The translations under genes were made by a program, and so were the position numbers. From Zoogloeaceae bacterium (GTDB taxonomy: Bacteria > Pseudomonadota > Gammaproteobacteria > Burkholderiales > Rhodocyclaceae), in assembly GCA_016791005.1 (NCBI GenBank), contig JAEUNY010000007.1:1-38414 (forward strand): a stretch of DNA of 38,414 nt, in the 5' to 3' direction. Positions 26,115 through 35,022 of this stretch are shown piece after piece. Numbering within the stretch: position 1 is the stretch's first letter; each line of letters begins with the position of its first letter. The notes under the pieces are model-generated. The model worked only from the letters and a program-made list of their open reading frames with translations. It did not search any database and was not told where the DNA came from.

Positions 26115-26447
26115 TCAGCCGCGCAGGCATTCCGCCATGAAAGTCTTGCGGGCGTCGCCTTTAAGCCCCTTGTCGCCCGCGTTCTTGTTGCACGCCTTCA
26201 TCTTATCCTGCTGTGTGGCGGGCGCCGCCGGGGTGGCGGGCGTTGCAGGCGTGGCGGCGGTTGCCTCTCCCTTGTGTTTCCCCGACAGGCACGACTTCAT
26301 GAACGCGGCTCGGGATTCGCCAGAGAGATTCTGGGTCTTCGCGTCAGCATTACACTGCTTCATCCGTTCTTGTTGGGGGCCCGCCATCGCGGGGGTTACG
26401 GCCAGCAGGCCGACGAGGATGAAGGACGTTTGGGCGATGCGTTTCAT
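26115..26447 (-). CDS. Small periplasmic PsiF-repeat protein
   Basis: This 110-residue exported protein has a signal peptide (MKRIAQTSFILVGLLAVTPAMA) and two copies of the PsiF repeat: QQERMKQCNADAKTQ...FMKSCLSG and QQDKMKACNKNAGDK...FMAECLRG, each with a conserved Cys pair, joined by an Ala/Thr/Pro linker. PsiF was first known as a phosphate-starvation-inducible protein in E. coli; its function is unknown. The start at 26447 has a good ribosome site (gggagg). A longer in-frame version lacks a signal peptide and was not used. It may be the last gene of the hprK unit or have its own promoter. Confidence 0.85.
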   Translation of the reverse strand: MKRIAQTSFILVGLLAVTPAMAGPQQERMKQCNADAKTQNLSGESRAAFMKSCLSGKHKGEATAATPATPATPAAPATQQDKMKACNKNAGDKGLKGDARKTFMAECLRG

Positions 26448-26484
26448 GGGGCCTCCCGGGGTGTGTTCGAGATTGAACGAGAAA

Positions 26485-26513
26485 ATGATATTGACATAGT
26501 CGCGTTGGTGCAA
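26485..26513 (-). promoter_or_regulatory. Candidate sigma-70 promoter for the PsiF gene
   Basis: Read on the minus strand, ttgcac (26508-26513) and tatcat (26485-26490) are separated by 17 bases, and the start codon is 38 bases further on. The -10 matches five of six positions; the -35 is weaker. It lies downstream of hprK. Confidence 0.4.
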
Positions 26514-26527
26514 GGGGCTCCGGGAGC

Positions 26528-27472
26528 TCATCCTTTGTCCTGATCCTCGGCAAGCAACACAGCTTGCTGCTTTTCAATGAACTCGGCAGTCGAGTCGATG
26601 CCGCGGAGCTGGAGAATGGTGGATCGCACGGCCGCTTCGAGCAGGACCGCAATGTTGCGTCCCGCCGCCACCGGAACCACCACCCGCCGGATCGGCACCC
26701 CGAGGATGTCTTCCGACTCCTGCTCCAACTGAAGACGAAGGGGGTCGTCGACTCCTGGTGTCCGGCGTTGTAGATGGACGATGAGCTTCAGCCGCATTTT
26801 TCGCCGACAGGCTGTCTCGCCGAAGATCGTCCGGATGTTAAGGATGCCGAGACCCCGAACCTCGATGAAATTCCGCAGCAGTTCGGGGCAGCGCCCCTCC
26901 AGCACGGTGGGGGCGATCCGCGAGAATTCCACGATGTCGTCGGCCACCAAGCCATGTCCCCGAGAAATCAGCTCTACAGCCAGTTCGGATTTGCCGGCAC
27001 CCGAGTCCCCAGTGATGAAGACGCCAAGGCCGAGAACGTCCATGAAGACCCCATGGAGCGAAACCTTCTCCGCCAATTGGCGCGAAAGAAAGAGGCGAAG
27101 CTGATCGACGATGCTCGCTGCGGGCAGCGGCGTGGTGAAGATGGCGACTTCCGCCACTTCGCACTGACGGCGCAGCAGGGTGGGTACTTCGCAACCGTCA
27201 GCGATGATGACAGCGGGAGGTTTGGCCGCCAGGATCTCGGCGAATTGGTGGGCCACCTTTTCCCGGGTGTGGCGGCGCGCCCAGGCCAATTCAGCGCCGC
27301 CGATGATCTGGACCCGGTCCGGGTGGATCAGATTGAGATGGCCGACGAGGTCCGCAGGCCAGATTCGCTCCTCGGACACCGAGATGAGCGCATCAAGGCG
27401 TCCCCCGAGGTGAGTGAGTTGCAGCCGCTGCTGATTGGACTCAAACAGCTGCGCGACGCTGGTTTGGCGCAT
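26528..27472 (-). CDS. hprK: HPr kinase/phosphorylase
   Basis: This 314-residue bifunctional enzyme phosphorylates and dephosphorylates the seryl residue of HPr-type phosphocarriers. The C-terminal kinase domain has Walker A GDSGAGKS (155-162) and the family signature EVRGLGILNIRTIFGE. His140 lies in the conserved SLHGVFMDV. The N-terminal domain includes LVGHLNLIHPDRVQIIG. The start at 27472 lies within the end of ptsN (32-base overlap) and gives the usual N terminus. No HPr or Enzyme I gene is visible here. In betaproteobacteria it normally sits next to ptsN, as here. Confidence 0.95.
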   Translation of the reverse strand: MRQTSVAQLFESNQQRLQLTHLGGRLDALISVSEERIWPADLVGHLNLIHPDRVQIIGGAELAWARRHTREKVAHQFAEILAAKPPAVIIADGCEVPTLLRRQCEVAEVAIFTTPLPAASIVDQLRLFLSRQLAEKVSLHGVFMDVLGLGVFITGDSGAGKSELAVELISRGHGLVADDIVEFSRIAPTVLEGRCPELLRNFIEVRGLGILNIRTIFGETACRRKMRLKLIVHLQRRTPGVDDPLRLQLEQESEDILGVPIRRVVVPVAAGRNIAVLLEAAVRSTILQLRGIDSTAEFIEKQQAVLLAEDQDKG

Positions 27473-27926
27473 CGGGCCCCCAGTTCGCAAACAAATTGTG
27501 AATGGCTTCGCTATCTCCAGCGGCAATCAGCGATTCCCGGAAGCTGCGCTCGCTAAACATCTGGGCGAGTTCGGAAAGCAGTTGCAGATGCTGCTCGGTA
27601 GCCTGCTCGGGAACGAGCAGGACAAACAGAAGATTCACTGGCCGACCATCCGGGGCATCGAATTGAACCGGTTCGGCGAGGCGAAAAAAGGCGCCGGTGG
27701 CTTCCTTCAGCCCCTTGATCCGGCCGTGAGGGATGGCGATGCCTTGACCCAATCCGGTGGAGCCGAGCTTCTCCCGCGCGAAGAGGCTGTCGAAGACGAC
27801 GCTGCGGTTGATGCCCTGGTTGTTTTCGAAAAGCAGGCCTGCCTGCTCGAAGACGCGCTTTTTGCTGCTGGCGTCGAGATGCGCCACGACGTTGGAAATC
27901 GGCAGGAGTCTGGCAATCAGGTTCAT
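27441..27926 (-). CDS. ptsN: Nitrogen-PTS regulatory protein EIIA-Ntr
   Basis: This 161-residue protein is the EIIA component of the nitrogen phosphotransfer system, with regulatory targets in nitrogen and potassium control. The phosphorylated histidine is His67 in GQGIAIPHGRI. MNLIARLLPISNVVAHLD is the standard N terminus; a start 11 codons earlier (27959) has no support. It follows hpf after a 130-base gap containing a promoter-like element and overlaps hprK by 32 bases. Confidence 0.95.
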   Translation of the reverse strand: MNLIARLLPISNVVAHLDASSKKRVFEQAGLLFENNQGINRSVVFDSLFAREKLGSTGLGQGIAIPHGRIKGLKEATGAFFRLAEPVQFDAPDGRPVNLLFVLLVPEQATEQHLQLLSELAQMFSERSFRESLIAAGDSEAIHNLFANWGPDAPNQRRAAV

Positions 27927-27985
27927 GCTCGAGAGGCCACTGCCTAGTTTCAATTCCAATGCGTGGGTCGAGGATCGGAAAGGAT

Positions 27986-28016
27986 GGGCGCGAACGCGGG
28001 CTGCGCGCCCATTATA
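27986..28016 (-). promoter_or_regulatory. Candidate ptsN promoter -10 and downstream hairpin
   Basis: On the minus strand a perfect tataat (28011-28016) is followed directly by a 7-bp GC stem, gggcgcg (28004-28010 on the minus strand) and cgcgccc (27986-27992), before ptsN. No clear -35 element is seen. The hairpin would be at the 5' end of the ptsN mRNA or, if read from hpf, a weak transcript end. Confidence 0.4.
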
Positions 28017-28058
28017 AACGGAATACTTTCCGGGGCGCGCAGTGGTGTGGGGCGGGGG

Positions 28059-28382
28059 TCAGGGCTCGGCGCTCTGATGTTTCAGAGAGTCGTGGCCATG
28101 GTCGTGGTTCTTCTGCTTGTACTTGAGAACCTGGCGATCCAGTTTGTCCACCATCGCATCGATGGCGGCGTACATGTCGGCCTCGTCACTCTCGACATGA
28201 ATGTCCTTGCCGCGGACGTGGACCGTCACTTCTGATTTCTGGCGCAGTTTTTCGACGGAGAGGATGACATTCACGCTGGTCACGTTGTCGAAATGGCGGA
28301 TGACGCGATCGAGCTTGCCGGTAACGTACTCGCGGATCGCAGGGGTGACCTCGACGTGGTGGCCCGTGATAGTGAGGTTCAT
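28059..28382 (-). CDS. hpf: Ribosome hibernation promoting factor HPF
   Basis: This 107-residue protein is the short-type HPF/RaiA that binds the 30S subunit and drives ribosome dimerisation in stationary phase. It has the family beta-alpha-beta pattern with MNLTITGHHVEVTPAIREYV and ADMYAAIDAMVDKLDRQV; a His-rich tail (HDHGHDSLKH) follows. It is 12 bases after rpoN and has a strong ribosome site (aaggag). Confidence 0.95.
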   Translation of the reverse strand: MNLTITGHHVEVTPAIREYVTGKLDRVIRHFDNVTSVNVILSVEKLRQKSEVTVHVRGKDIHVESDEADMYAAIDAMVDKLDRQVLKYKQKNHDHGHDSLKHQSAEP

Positions 28383-28394
28383 GGTGACTCCTTC

Positions 28395-29828
28395 TTAGAT
28401 GGTCTTGCGCAGGCTGACCGGCGGGATATTCAGGGACTCGCGGTACTTTGCTACGGTACGGCGGGCCACGACGATACCCTGCTGGCCAAGTAATTCGGCA
28501 ATCTTGGCATCGGACAGCGGCTTCTTGCGATCCTCGGCGTCGACGAGCTGGCGCAGCAAGGCCCGGATCGCGGTGGACGAGGCGGCTCCGCCGGTGTCGG
28601 TCGAAACATGACTGCCAAAAAAGTATTTGAATTCAAGCACGCCCCGGGGCGTGGCCATGTACTTCTGGGTGGTGACCCGTGACACCGTGGACTCGTGAAG
28701 GCCGAGCTGGTCGGCAATCTCCCGCAAGGTCAGCGGCCGCATGGCCACCTCGCCATAATCGAAGAACTGCCGCTGCTGGTCAACGATCGCCTGAGACACC
28801 CGGAGGATCGTGTCAAAGCGCTGCTGGACGTTCTTGATCAGCCACTTTGCTTCCTGCAACTGGCTCGACAGCCCTCCGGATCCGCCCCGGTTTTGCTGGA
28901 GAATCTGGGCATAGAGCTGATTGATGCGCAGTTTCGGCATCGCGTCGGGGTTGAGGGCCGCTACCCAGCGGTTGCGCAGCTTGCGCACCACCACGTCCGG
29001 CACCACGTAGCGCACATCCGACTGGGCGAACGGTGCTCCTGGCCTGGGGTTAAGGCTGCAGATGAGGGCGTGGGCCTCCCGCAGGAGATCGTCCTGACAC
29101 TGGAGGAGCCGCTTCAGCTTGGCGAAATCACGATTGGCGAGGAGCTCCAGATGCTCCTCCACGATGGTCAGGGCGATCCGGCGGGCAGTCGAATCGGGCA
29201 GCGCCTTTAACTGCAGGGCCAGACACTCGCCGGGATTGCGGGCGCCGATGCCGGTGGGTTCGAGGTGCTGGACATGGTGGAGCGCGATCTGCAGATCCTC
29301 GATTTCCAGTTCCAGCTCCTGGGGCAACAAGGGCAGGAGCTCCTCCAGGGGCTGAGACAAATACCCGTCGTCGTCCAGGGCCTCGATGATGAAGCGGACC
29401 AGCGCACGGTCCTGGTCGCCCATCGGGGTCAGGGCTAGCTGCTGGTTTAGGTGCTCCCGCAGGGACGTGTCGGCGGGCTGGAATTCCTGAAAGTCGGTGT
29501 CGTCATCGTCGTCGCGCTGGGAGCCGCTGCCGCCAGCGCTCATCCAGTCGCCGGCCTCCTCGAAATCCGCTTGCGGCTCTGACGGAGCTTCCGGCGCTGA
29601 CGCCTCCTCGCCGCCACTGGTTTCCGGTGCAGGCGTGTCAGCCGGGGCTGTGCCGCCGCCCAGGTCGGGCGGGATGTCTTCCCGCTCGAGCATGGGGTTC
29701 TCGAGGAGAAAGCGCTCGATTTCCTGGTTGAGCTCAATCGTCGACAACTGGAGCAGCTTGATCGACTGCTGCAGCTGGGGGGTCAGCGTGAGATGCTGCG
29801 AAAGCTTGAGCTGTAGGGTCGGCTTCAT
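28395..29828 (-). CDS. rpoN: RNA polymerase sigma-54 factor RpoN
   Basis: This 477-residue sigma factor has a Gln/Leu-rich region I ([20 protein letters not shown]), an acidic region II (about 45-115), the core-binding domain, the helix-turn-helix region ([19 protein letters not shown]) and the C-terminal RpoN box [10 protein letters not shown] (455-464). It directs transcription from -24/-12 promoters with enhancer-binding activators. It lies 8 bases after lptB and 12 before hpf, the usual arrangement. Confidence 0.97.
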   Translation of the reverse strand: MKPTLQLKLSQHLTLTPQLQQSIKLLQLSTIELNQEIERFLLENPMLEREDIPPDLGGGTAPADTPAPETSGGEEASAPEAPSEPQADFEEAGDWMSAGGSGSQRDDDDDTDFQEFQPADTSLREHLNQQLALTPMGDQDRALVRFIIEALDDDGYLSQPLEELLPLLPQELELEIEDLQIALHHVQHLEPTGIGARNPGECLALQLKALPDSTARRIALTIVEEHLELLANRDFAKLKRLLQCQDDLLREAHALICSLNPRPGAPFAQSDVRYVVPDVVVRKLRNRWVAALNPDAMPKLRINQLYAQILQQNRGGSGGLSSQLQEAKWLIKNVQQRFDTILRVSQAIVDQQRQFFDYGEVAMRPLTLREIADQLGLHESTVSRVTTQKYMATPRGVLEFKYFFGSHVSTDTGGAASSTAIRALLRQLVDAEDRKKPLSDAKIAELLGQQGIVVARRTVAKYRESLNIPPVSLRKTI

Positions 29829-29836
29829 GGGGGTGA

Positions 29837-30559
29837 CTAGAGCCGGAAATGTTCGCCGAGGTAGACCTGGCGGACCTGCTCATTGTGCACGATTTCTTCC
29901 GGCCGTCCGCTGGCGAGTACTTCGCCGGCGTTGATGATGTAGGCCCGATCGCAAATGCCGAGGGTCTCCCGAACGTTGTGGTCCGTGATCAGCACCCCGA
30001 TGCCCCGCTCCTTAAGAAAGCGGATGATCTTCTGGATATCCAGCACAGCGATAGGATCGACCCCCGCAAAGGGCTCGTCAAGGAGGATGAGGCGCGGATC
30101 GGTGGCCAGAGCACGGGCAATCTCGCAGCGCCGGCGCTCCCCGCCCGACAGCGAAATCGCCGTGTTGTCTCGCAGGTGGGAGATCCCGAGCTCCTCCAGC
30201 AATTCATCCAGGCGGCTCTGCAACTTTTCTTTCGGTGTGCCCTGCAGCTCCAGGACGGCCAGCACGTTCTCGGCCACCGTCAGCTTGCGAAAGACACTCA
30301 TCTCCTGGGGCAAATACGACAAGCCCAGCCGGGCCCGGGCGTGGATCGGCAGATGGGTCAGGCGCTGGGCGTCGAGGGTAATCTCGCCGCCATCGGAGGT
30401 GACCAGGCCGACGATCATGTAGAAGCAGGTGGTCTTGCCCGCACCGTTGGGGCCCAGCAGGCCGACCACCTCCCCACTGCCCACCGAGAAGGACACATCG
30501 TGGACCACGGTGCGGGCTTTGTACTTCTTCCGCAACCCGGTGACGCTAAGCAGGCTCAT
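29837..30559 (-). CDS. lptB: Lipopolysaccharide export ATPase LptB
   Basis: This 240-residue ABC ATPase powers LPS extraction from the inner membrane by LptFG. It shows Walker [10 protein letters not shown], signature LSGGERRR, Walker [14 protein letters not shown], and the family run [18 protein letters not shown]. Unlike many proteobacteria, where kdsC-lptC-lptA precede it, here it overlaps the recX stop by 14 bases; lptA and lptC are not in the window. Confidence 0.95.
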   Translation of the reverse strand: MSLLSVTGLRKKYKARTVVHDVSFSVGSGEVVGLLGPNGAGKTTCFYMIVGLVTSDGGEITLDAQRLTHLPIHARARLGLSYLPQEMSVFRKLTVAENVLAVLELQGTPKEKLQSRLDELLEELGISHLRDNTAISLSGGERRRCEIARALATDPRLILLDEPFAGVDPIAVLDIQKIIRFLKERGIGVLITDHNVRETLGICDRAYIINAGEVLASGRPEEIVHNEQVRQVYLGEHFRL

Positions 30560-30995
30560 CGTGACAATCCTTCAGGACCTGACGAATGATCTCGGTAGGA
30601 AACCCGCGAGATTGGAGAAAACGGGCCTGCCGCGCCCACTCCTGGCGATCCTGGGGCTCGTGGCCGAACTTTCGAGCCCAGATCTGCCGCGCGCGGATGA
30701 GTTCATCGGGGCGCTCCGCTTCCTTGAGGGTCGCATCGATGGTGTCGGAGGCGACCCCTGCCCGGGTCAGGGCATGGCGCAGGGCCCGATCCCCCTGACG
30801 CGGCGCGTGGGCACGCACCCAGCACTCGGCATAGCGTTGATCGGAAACCAGGCCTCGGGTGGCCAGATCGTCGACCACCGCCTCGACGTCCTCCTCGCTG
30901 CTGGCGTGGCGGGCGAGCTTCCTCGCCAACTCCTGGCGGCCGTGCTCGCGCTGTGCAAGATAGCGAAGAGCCCGGTCGCGCAGGGAAGGGGTCAT
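30546..30995 (-). CDS. recX: Regulatory protein RecX
   Basis: This 149-residue all-helical protein modulates RecA filaments. It has the repeated RecX three-helix pattern, with [18 protein letters not shown] near the start and [16 protein letters not shown] near the end. It lies 8 bases after recA and overlaps lptB by 14 bases. Confidence 0.92.
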   Translation of the reverse strand: MTPSLRDRALRYLAQREHGRQELARKLARHASSEEDVEAVVDDLATRGLVSDQRYAECWVRAHAPRQGDRALRHALTRAGVASDTIDATLKEAERPDELIRARQIWARKFGHEPQDRQEWARQARFLQSRGFPTEIIRQVLKDCHDEPA

Positions 30996-31003
30996 GCTGT
31001 GGA

Positions 31004-32035
31004 TCAGGCGGCTTCGGTGGAGGGGGAGGCAATGGCGGGCATGGCCGGCAAGCCGACCGCAGCGCGCACCTTGTTTTCAATTTCCCGCGCGAGATCGGGG
31101 TTCGCCCGCAGAAACTCCCGCGTGTTGTCCTTGCCCTGGCCGATCTTGTTGCCGCCGTAGGCGTACCAGGCGCCGGACTTGTCGACGATGCGATGCTCGA
31201 CACCCAGGTCGATGATCTCGCCCTCCCGGGAAATGCCTTCGCCGTAAAGGATGTCAAAATGGGCTTCCCTGAAGGGGGGGGAAACCTTGTTCTTGACCAC
31301 CTTGCACTTGGTTTCGGAGCCAATCACTTCGTCGGCCTTTTTGATGGTACCGGTGCGGCGGATATCCAGGCGCACCGAGGCGTAGAACTTCAGCGCGTTG
31401 CCGCCGGTGGTGGTTTCCGGGTTGCCGAACATGACGCCGATCTTCATGCGGATCTGGTTGATGAAGATCACCAGCGTATTGGTGCGCTTGATGTTGGCGG
31501 TGAGCTTGCGTAGGGCCTGGCTCATCAGGCGGGCCTGGAGGCCAGGAAGCTGGTCGCCCATTTCGCCCTCGATCTCGGCCTTGGGGGTGAGGGCGGCGAC
31601 GGAGTCGATCACCACCACGTCCACGCCCCCCGAGCGCACCAGCATGTCGGCAATCTCCAGCGCCTGCTCACCGGTGTCCGGCTGGGAAATCAGCAGATCT
31701 TCGATGTTCACGCCCAGCTTGGCGGCGTAGGACACGTCCAGCGCGTGCTCGGCGTCGATGAACGCCGCAGTGCCGCCGAGCTTCTGCATCTCGGCGATCA
31801 CCTGCAGGGTCAGCGTCGTCTTGCCCGACGATTCGGGCCCGTAGATCTCGACCACTCGGCCCCTGGGCAGGCCGCCCAGTCCCAGGGCGATGTCCAGGCC
31901 CAGGGAGCCGGTGGAGACGGTTTGAATGTCCTTTTCGACATTGCCATCGCCCATCCGCATGATGGAGCCCTTGCCGAACTGCTTTTCGATCTGGGCCAGC
32001 GCGGCGGCTAGGGCCTTGGCCTTGTTGTCATCCAT
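31004..32035 (-). CDS. recA: Recombinase RecA
   Basis: This 343-residue ATP-dependent strand-exchange protein and SOS co-protease has Walker [10 protein letters not shown], the MAW and DNA-binding loop sequences ([40 protein letters not shown]) and the conserved N terminus [20 protein letters not shown]. The start at 32035 is chosen from this N terminus and has aagga upstream. It follows pncC after 28 bases. No CTGT-N8-ACAG LexA box is visible in that gap. Confidence 0.97.
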   Translation of the reverse strand: MDDNKAKALAAALAQIEKQFGKGSIMRMGDGNVEKDIQTVSTGSLGLDIALGLGGLPRGRVVEIYGPESSGKTTLTLQVIAEMQKLGGTAAFIDAEHALDVSYAAKLGVNIEDLLISQPDTGEQALEIADMLVRSGGVDVVVIDSVAALTPKAEIEGEMGDQLPGLQARLMSQALRKLTANIKRTNTLVIFINQIRMKIGVMFGNPETTTGGNALKFYASVRLDIRRTGTIKKADEVIGSETKCKVVKNKVSPPFREAHFDILYGEGISREGEIIDLGVEHRIVDKSGAWYAYGGNKIGQGKDNTREFLRANPDLAREIENKVRAAVGLPAMPAIASPSTEAA

Positions 32036-32063
32036 GAAGGGGTCCTTCCTTGATTTAGGGGGA

Positions 32064-32591
32064 TTATGGCACAGACTTTGCGTGGGAAGCGCCCGCTGGC
32101 GGTGCTTCGCCATAGCGTTCCAGCACGACGGTCAGGGCATGGGCCACGGCTTGTCGACGGACGGCCTCCCGGTCTCCCACGAAGTGGCAGGTGGCGGTGT
32201 CAGTGGCGCCGCCCCGCAAGCCCCAGGCGAAGCACACGGTACCCACCGGCTTGTTTTCCGACCCGCCGCCTGGCCCGGCAATGCCAGAAGTGGCGAGGGC
32301 CAGATTGGCTTGGCAGCGGGCCAACGCCCCGGCCACCATCGCCGCGACCGTAGCTTCGCTGACCGCCCCATGGCGATGGAGGGTGGCGTCCGTCACGCCC
32401 AGCAAGGCCTGCTTGGCCTCGTTGGAATAGGTGATCCAGCCGCAGTCGAACCACGCCGAACTCCCCGCCGTCGCGGTGACGGCCTCGGCGACCCAGCCGC
32501 CGGTGCATGATTCGGCAGTGGCGAGCAGCCAGCCTCGTCGCCGCAGCAACTCGCCCACTTGGCTGGAAAGCGATGCAAGGGTCGTATCCAT
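32064..32591 (-). CDS. pncC: Nicotinamide-nucleotide amidase (CinA C-terminal type)
   Basis: This 175-residue protein deamidates NMN to nicotinate mononucleotide. [16 protein letters not shown] and [17 protein letters not shown] are the family signatures. It is the stand-alone C-terminal domain of CinA. The ATG at 32591, just after the pgpA stop, with gggaga upstream, is preferred over a TTG two codons earlier. It immediately precedes recA, a common pairing. Confidence 0.92.
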   Translation of the reverse strand: MDTTLASLSSQVGELLRRRGWLLATAESCTGGWVAEAVTATAGSSAWFDCGWITYSNEAKQALLGVTDATLHRHGAVSEATVAAMVAGALARCQANLALATSGIAGPGGGSENKPVGTVCFAWGLRGGATDTATCHFVGDREAVRRQAVAHALTVVLERYGEAPPAGASHAKSVP

Positions 32592-32593
32592 GG

Positions 32594-33076
32594 TCAATCT
32601 CCCAGCCAGCGAACCATCAGGGCGAGTACGAGGAGGGCGTAGCCCGCCGCCAACAGATCATCCACCATCACGCCGAAGCCGTCGCGGGTGCGGGCATCCA
32701 CCCAATCGATGGGCGGCGGTTTGACGATGTCGAAAAATCGAAACAGTCCGAAGGCCAGGGCCTGCCAGGCCAGGGTGGGAGGCGTCAGCCAAAGCACCAG
32801 CCAGAACGCCACGAACTCGTCCCACACGACCGCGCCATGGTCGGCGACGCCGAGGGCCCGCCCGGTCTGCGTGCATGCAATTATGCCAAATGCGAACGCC
32901 GCGGCAAGAAAGACGGCCATGCCCCAGTCGTTAAACAGGGCTTGCAGCAGCGGGTAGAGCGCCCAGGCAGCCAGGGTGCCGGCGGTCCCGGGAGCCTTGG
33001 GCGAGAGCCCGCTGCCGAAGCCGAGGGCGATGAAATGGCTCGGATGGGAAAGGAGCAGACGGAGCGTGGGCTTCAT
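32594..33076 (-). CDS. pgpA: Phosphatidylglycerophosphatase A
   Basis: This 160-residue membrane enzyme dephosphorylates phosphatidylglycerophosphate to phosphatidylglycerol. The family motif GFGSGLSPKAPGTAGTLA lies near the N terminus and WDEFVAFWL follows. Three to four membrane helices are predicted. It directly follows thiL (1 base) and precedes pncC. Confidence 0.94.
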   Translation of the reverse strand: MKPTLRLLLSHPSHFIALGFGSGLSPKAPGTAGTLAAWALYPLLQALFNDWGMAVFLAAAFAFGIIACTQTGRALGVADHGAVVWDEFVAFWLVLWLTPPTLAWQALAFGLFRFFDIVKPPPIDWVDARTRDGFGVMVDDLLAAGYALLVLALMVRWLGD

Positions 33077-33077
33077 G

Positions 33078-34040
33078 TCAGGCGAAATGATCGAAGCCGC
33101 GAGGGGTCAGCGGCATGCGGGAGCCGTCCACCTCGACCAGTTCGATGCCGGTTCTGGCCGTGAAGGTGCCGATCCGATGCATCGGCAGGCTCAGGCGCGC
33201 GCCCAGGGCGGCGATGGCGGGCCGGGCTTCGACGGGCGCCGCAAACAGGAGTTCGTAATCGTCACCGCCGTGGAGCAAGGTCTGGCGGGCGAGCTCCGGG
33301 GCGCCGCAGGCCGCCTGGAGTTCCGCCTCGGGCAGCGCGGTCGCGTCGAGGACCGCGCCGGTTCCACTGGCCCGCAGCAGATGGCCCAGATCACCCAGCA
33401 GGCCGTCCGAAACATCGAGCATGGCCCGAGCCAGACCCCGTAGGCCCAGCCCGGCGGCGACCCGGGGCACGGGCCGCTGGAGGGCCCCGATACAGGATTC
33501 CTGATGCGCTGCCCTCAACTCGCACCGCCCTTGCTGGGCGGCCAGTCCCAGGGCGGCCCGGCCGGGGGCGCCAGTGATCCACAGGTCGTCACCGGGGCGG
33601 GCGCCGCCCCGGGTGATGGCCTGGCCCGTCGGCACTTCGCCGAAGACCGTCGGGCACAGATTGCGGGGGCCTCGGGTGGTATCGCCGCCGATCACGTCGA
33701 CGTCATGGGCCTCGGCGCAGGCGAAGAAGCCGGCGGCGAAGGCGCTGATCCAGGCAGTGTCCGCGTCGGGCAGGGCCACCGCGAGAACTGCCCAGCGGGG
33801 CTCGGCCCCCATGGCGGCGAGATCGGAGAGATTCACGGCCAACGTCTTCCAGCCGAGATCCTCCGCCGGCGTGCCGGGCAGGAAGTGGGTGCCTTCCACC
33901 AGCATGTCGGTGGACACCACCAACTGCATGCCCGGCCGCAGTCGAAACAGAGCCCCGTCGTCCCCCACCCCGAGGTCGGTATGGTGGGTCGGGCGGGTGA
34001 AGTGGCGGCGGATGAGGTCGAATTCGGAAACCAGGAACAA
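33078..34040 (-). CDS. thiL: Thiamine-monophosphate kinase
   Basis: This 320-residue enzyme phosphorylates thiamine monophosphate to the diphosphate. Motifs include GVGDDGALF, STDMLVEGTHF, VNLSDLAAMGAEP, VIGGDTTRG and the ATP-binding MLDVSDGLLGDL. The start is uncertain: no ATG or GTG fits, and TTG at 34040 (or CTG at 34034) must serve, as the conserved SEFDLIRRHFT begins right after. It is 17 bases from nusB. Confidence 0.93.
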   Translation of the reverse strand: MFLVSEFDLIRRHFTRPTHHTDLGVGDDGALFRLRPGMQLVVSTDMLVEGTHFLPGTPAEDLGWKTLAVNLSDLAAMGAEPRWAVLAVALPDADTAWISAFAAGFFACAEAHDVDVIGGDTTRGPRNLCPTVFGEVPTGQAITRGGARPGDDLWITGAPGRAALGLAAQQGRCELRAAHQESCIGALQRPVPRVAAGLGLRGLARAMLDVSDGLLGDLGHLLRASGTGAVLDATALPEAELQAACGAPELARQTLLHGGDDYELLFAAPVEARPAIAALGARLSLPMHRIGTFTARTGIELVEVDGSRMPLTPRGFDHFA

Positions 34041-34057
34041 TCCCCAAGCGCCGTCCG

Positions 34058-34528
34058 TCAGGAGGCGGCGTTCCCGCCTGGATTGGCGGCGGCGACTTCA
34101 ACGGCCCGCAGACGCGGCGCCAATTTATCCAGCACGCCGTTCACGAAGCGATGGCCCTCCGAGCCGCCGAAACTCTTGGTGAGCTCGATGGCTTCGTTGA
34201 TCACCACCCGGTAGGGGACCTGGGGGCACTGGCTGAGTTCGTAGGTCGCCAGCAGAAGGACGGCGCGCTCGACCGGCGACAACTCGGCCAGGGGGCGGTC
34301 CAGGAAGGGGCCGAATTCGGCCTCCAGGGTCGGGGCCTGGGCCAGCGTGCCGCGCAGCAACTGGAAACAGAGGGTCTGGTCCGCTTTGTCAAACCCGGCC
34401 ACCTCCTTGAGGTGGGCCTCGATGGAGGCGACTGGATGGTCCGCCAGCAGCCACTGGTAAACCCCCTGCAGGGCGAATTCCCGCGCTCGCCGACGGGGCG
34501 AGCGGGCCGAAGAGCTGCCGGCGCTCAT
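34058..34528 (-). CDS. nusB: Transcription antitermination factor NusB
   Basis: This 156-residue all-helical RNA-binding protein works with NusE (S10) in ribosomal RNA antitermination. [17 protein letters not shown] is the usual N-terminal region and [18 protein letters not shown] with [11 protein letters not shown]-type ending (here [12 protein letters not shown]) is typical. The start at 34528 shares an ATGA overlap with the ribH stop; an upstream in-frame start inside ribH is rejected. Confidence 0.95.
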   Translation of the reverse strand: MSAGSSSARSPRRRAREFALQGVYQWLLADHPVASIEAHLKEVAGFDKADQTLCFQLLRGTLAQAPTLEAEFGPFLDRPLAELSPVERAVLLLATYELSQCPQVPYRVVINEAIELTKSFGGSEGHRFVNGVLDKLAPRLRAVEVAAANPGGNAAS

Positions 34529-34995
34529 GCCAGGGCCTTCAGCAGGTTGGCCATCTCCACGGCGGCCTGGGCGCAATCCTGGCCCTTCTGCTGCATGCGG
34601 GCCAGGGCCTGATCGTCGTTTTCGGTGGTCAGGACGCCGTTGGCAACCGGAATGCCGGTGTCGAGAGTTACCTGGGTGATGCCGCTGCCCTGCTCATTGG
34701 AGACCAGCTCGAAGTGGTAGGTCTCGCCTCGAATGACCGCGCCCAGGGCAATGAGGGCTTGGTAGCGGCGGCTTTGGGCCATCGCCTGCAGGGTGAGGGG
34801 GATCTCCAGGGCGCCCGGCACGGTGGCGATCACCATGTCGGCCGGGGCGACCCCGAGGCGGAGCAGTTCGGCGGTGCAGGCGCCCAGGAGGCCCTCCCCC
34901 ACGTCCTGATTGAATCGGCTCATGACGATGCCGATGGCGAGGCCCCGCCCGTCGAGGGAGGGGGCGATTTCGGGGATGTTGTCGTAGTGCGGCAT
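34525..34995 (-). CDS. ribH: 6,7-dimethyl-8-ribityllumazine synthase
   Basis: This 156-residue protein condenses the ribityl-pyrimidine with 3,4-dihydroxy-2-butanone 4-phosphate in riboflavin synthesis and normally forms icosahedral or decameric shells. Visible motifs are [25 protein letters not shown] and [19 protein letters not shown] with the catalytic His. The start at 34995 is used in place of a TTG five codons earlier. It is followed by nusB, a common ribH-nusB pair. Confidence 0.95.
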   Translation of the reverse strand: MPHYDNIPEIAPSLDGRGLAIGIVMSRFNQDVGEGLLGACTAELLRLGVAPADMVIATVPGALEIPLTLQAMAQSRRYQALIALGAVIRGETYHFELVSNEQGSGITQVTLDTGIPVANGVLTTENDDQALARMQQKGQDCAQAAVEMANLLKALA

Positions 34996-35022
34996 TGTGT
35001 GACTCGTCAAAACGGGGGGCGA

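Noticed and set aside
26216-26275. Tandem repeat in the PsiF gene as a mobile or CRISPR element
   Set aside because: It simply encodes the Ala/Thr/Pro linker between the two PsiF repeats.
28011-28016. Full sigma-70 promoter for ptsN
   Set aside because: Only the -10 is clear; a -35 at normal spacing is missing, so it is listed as a candidate element only.
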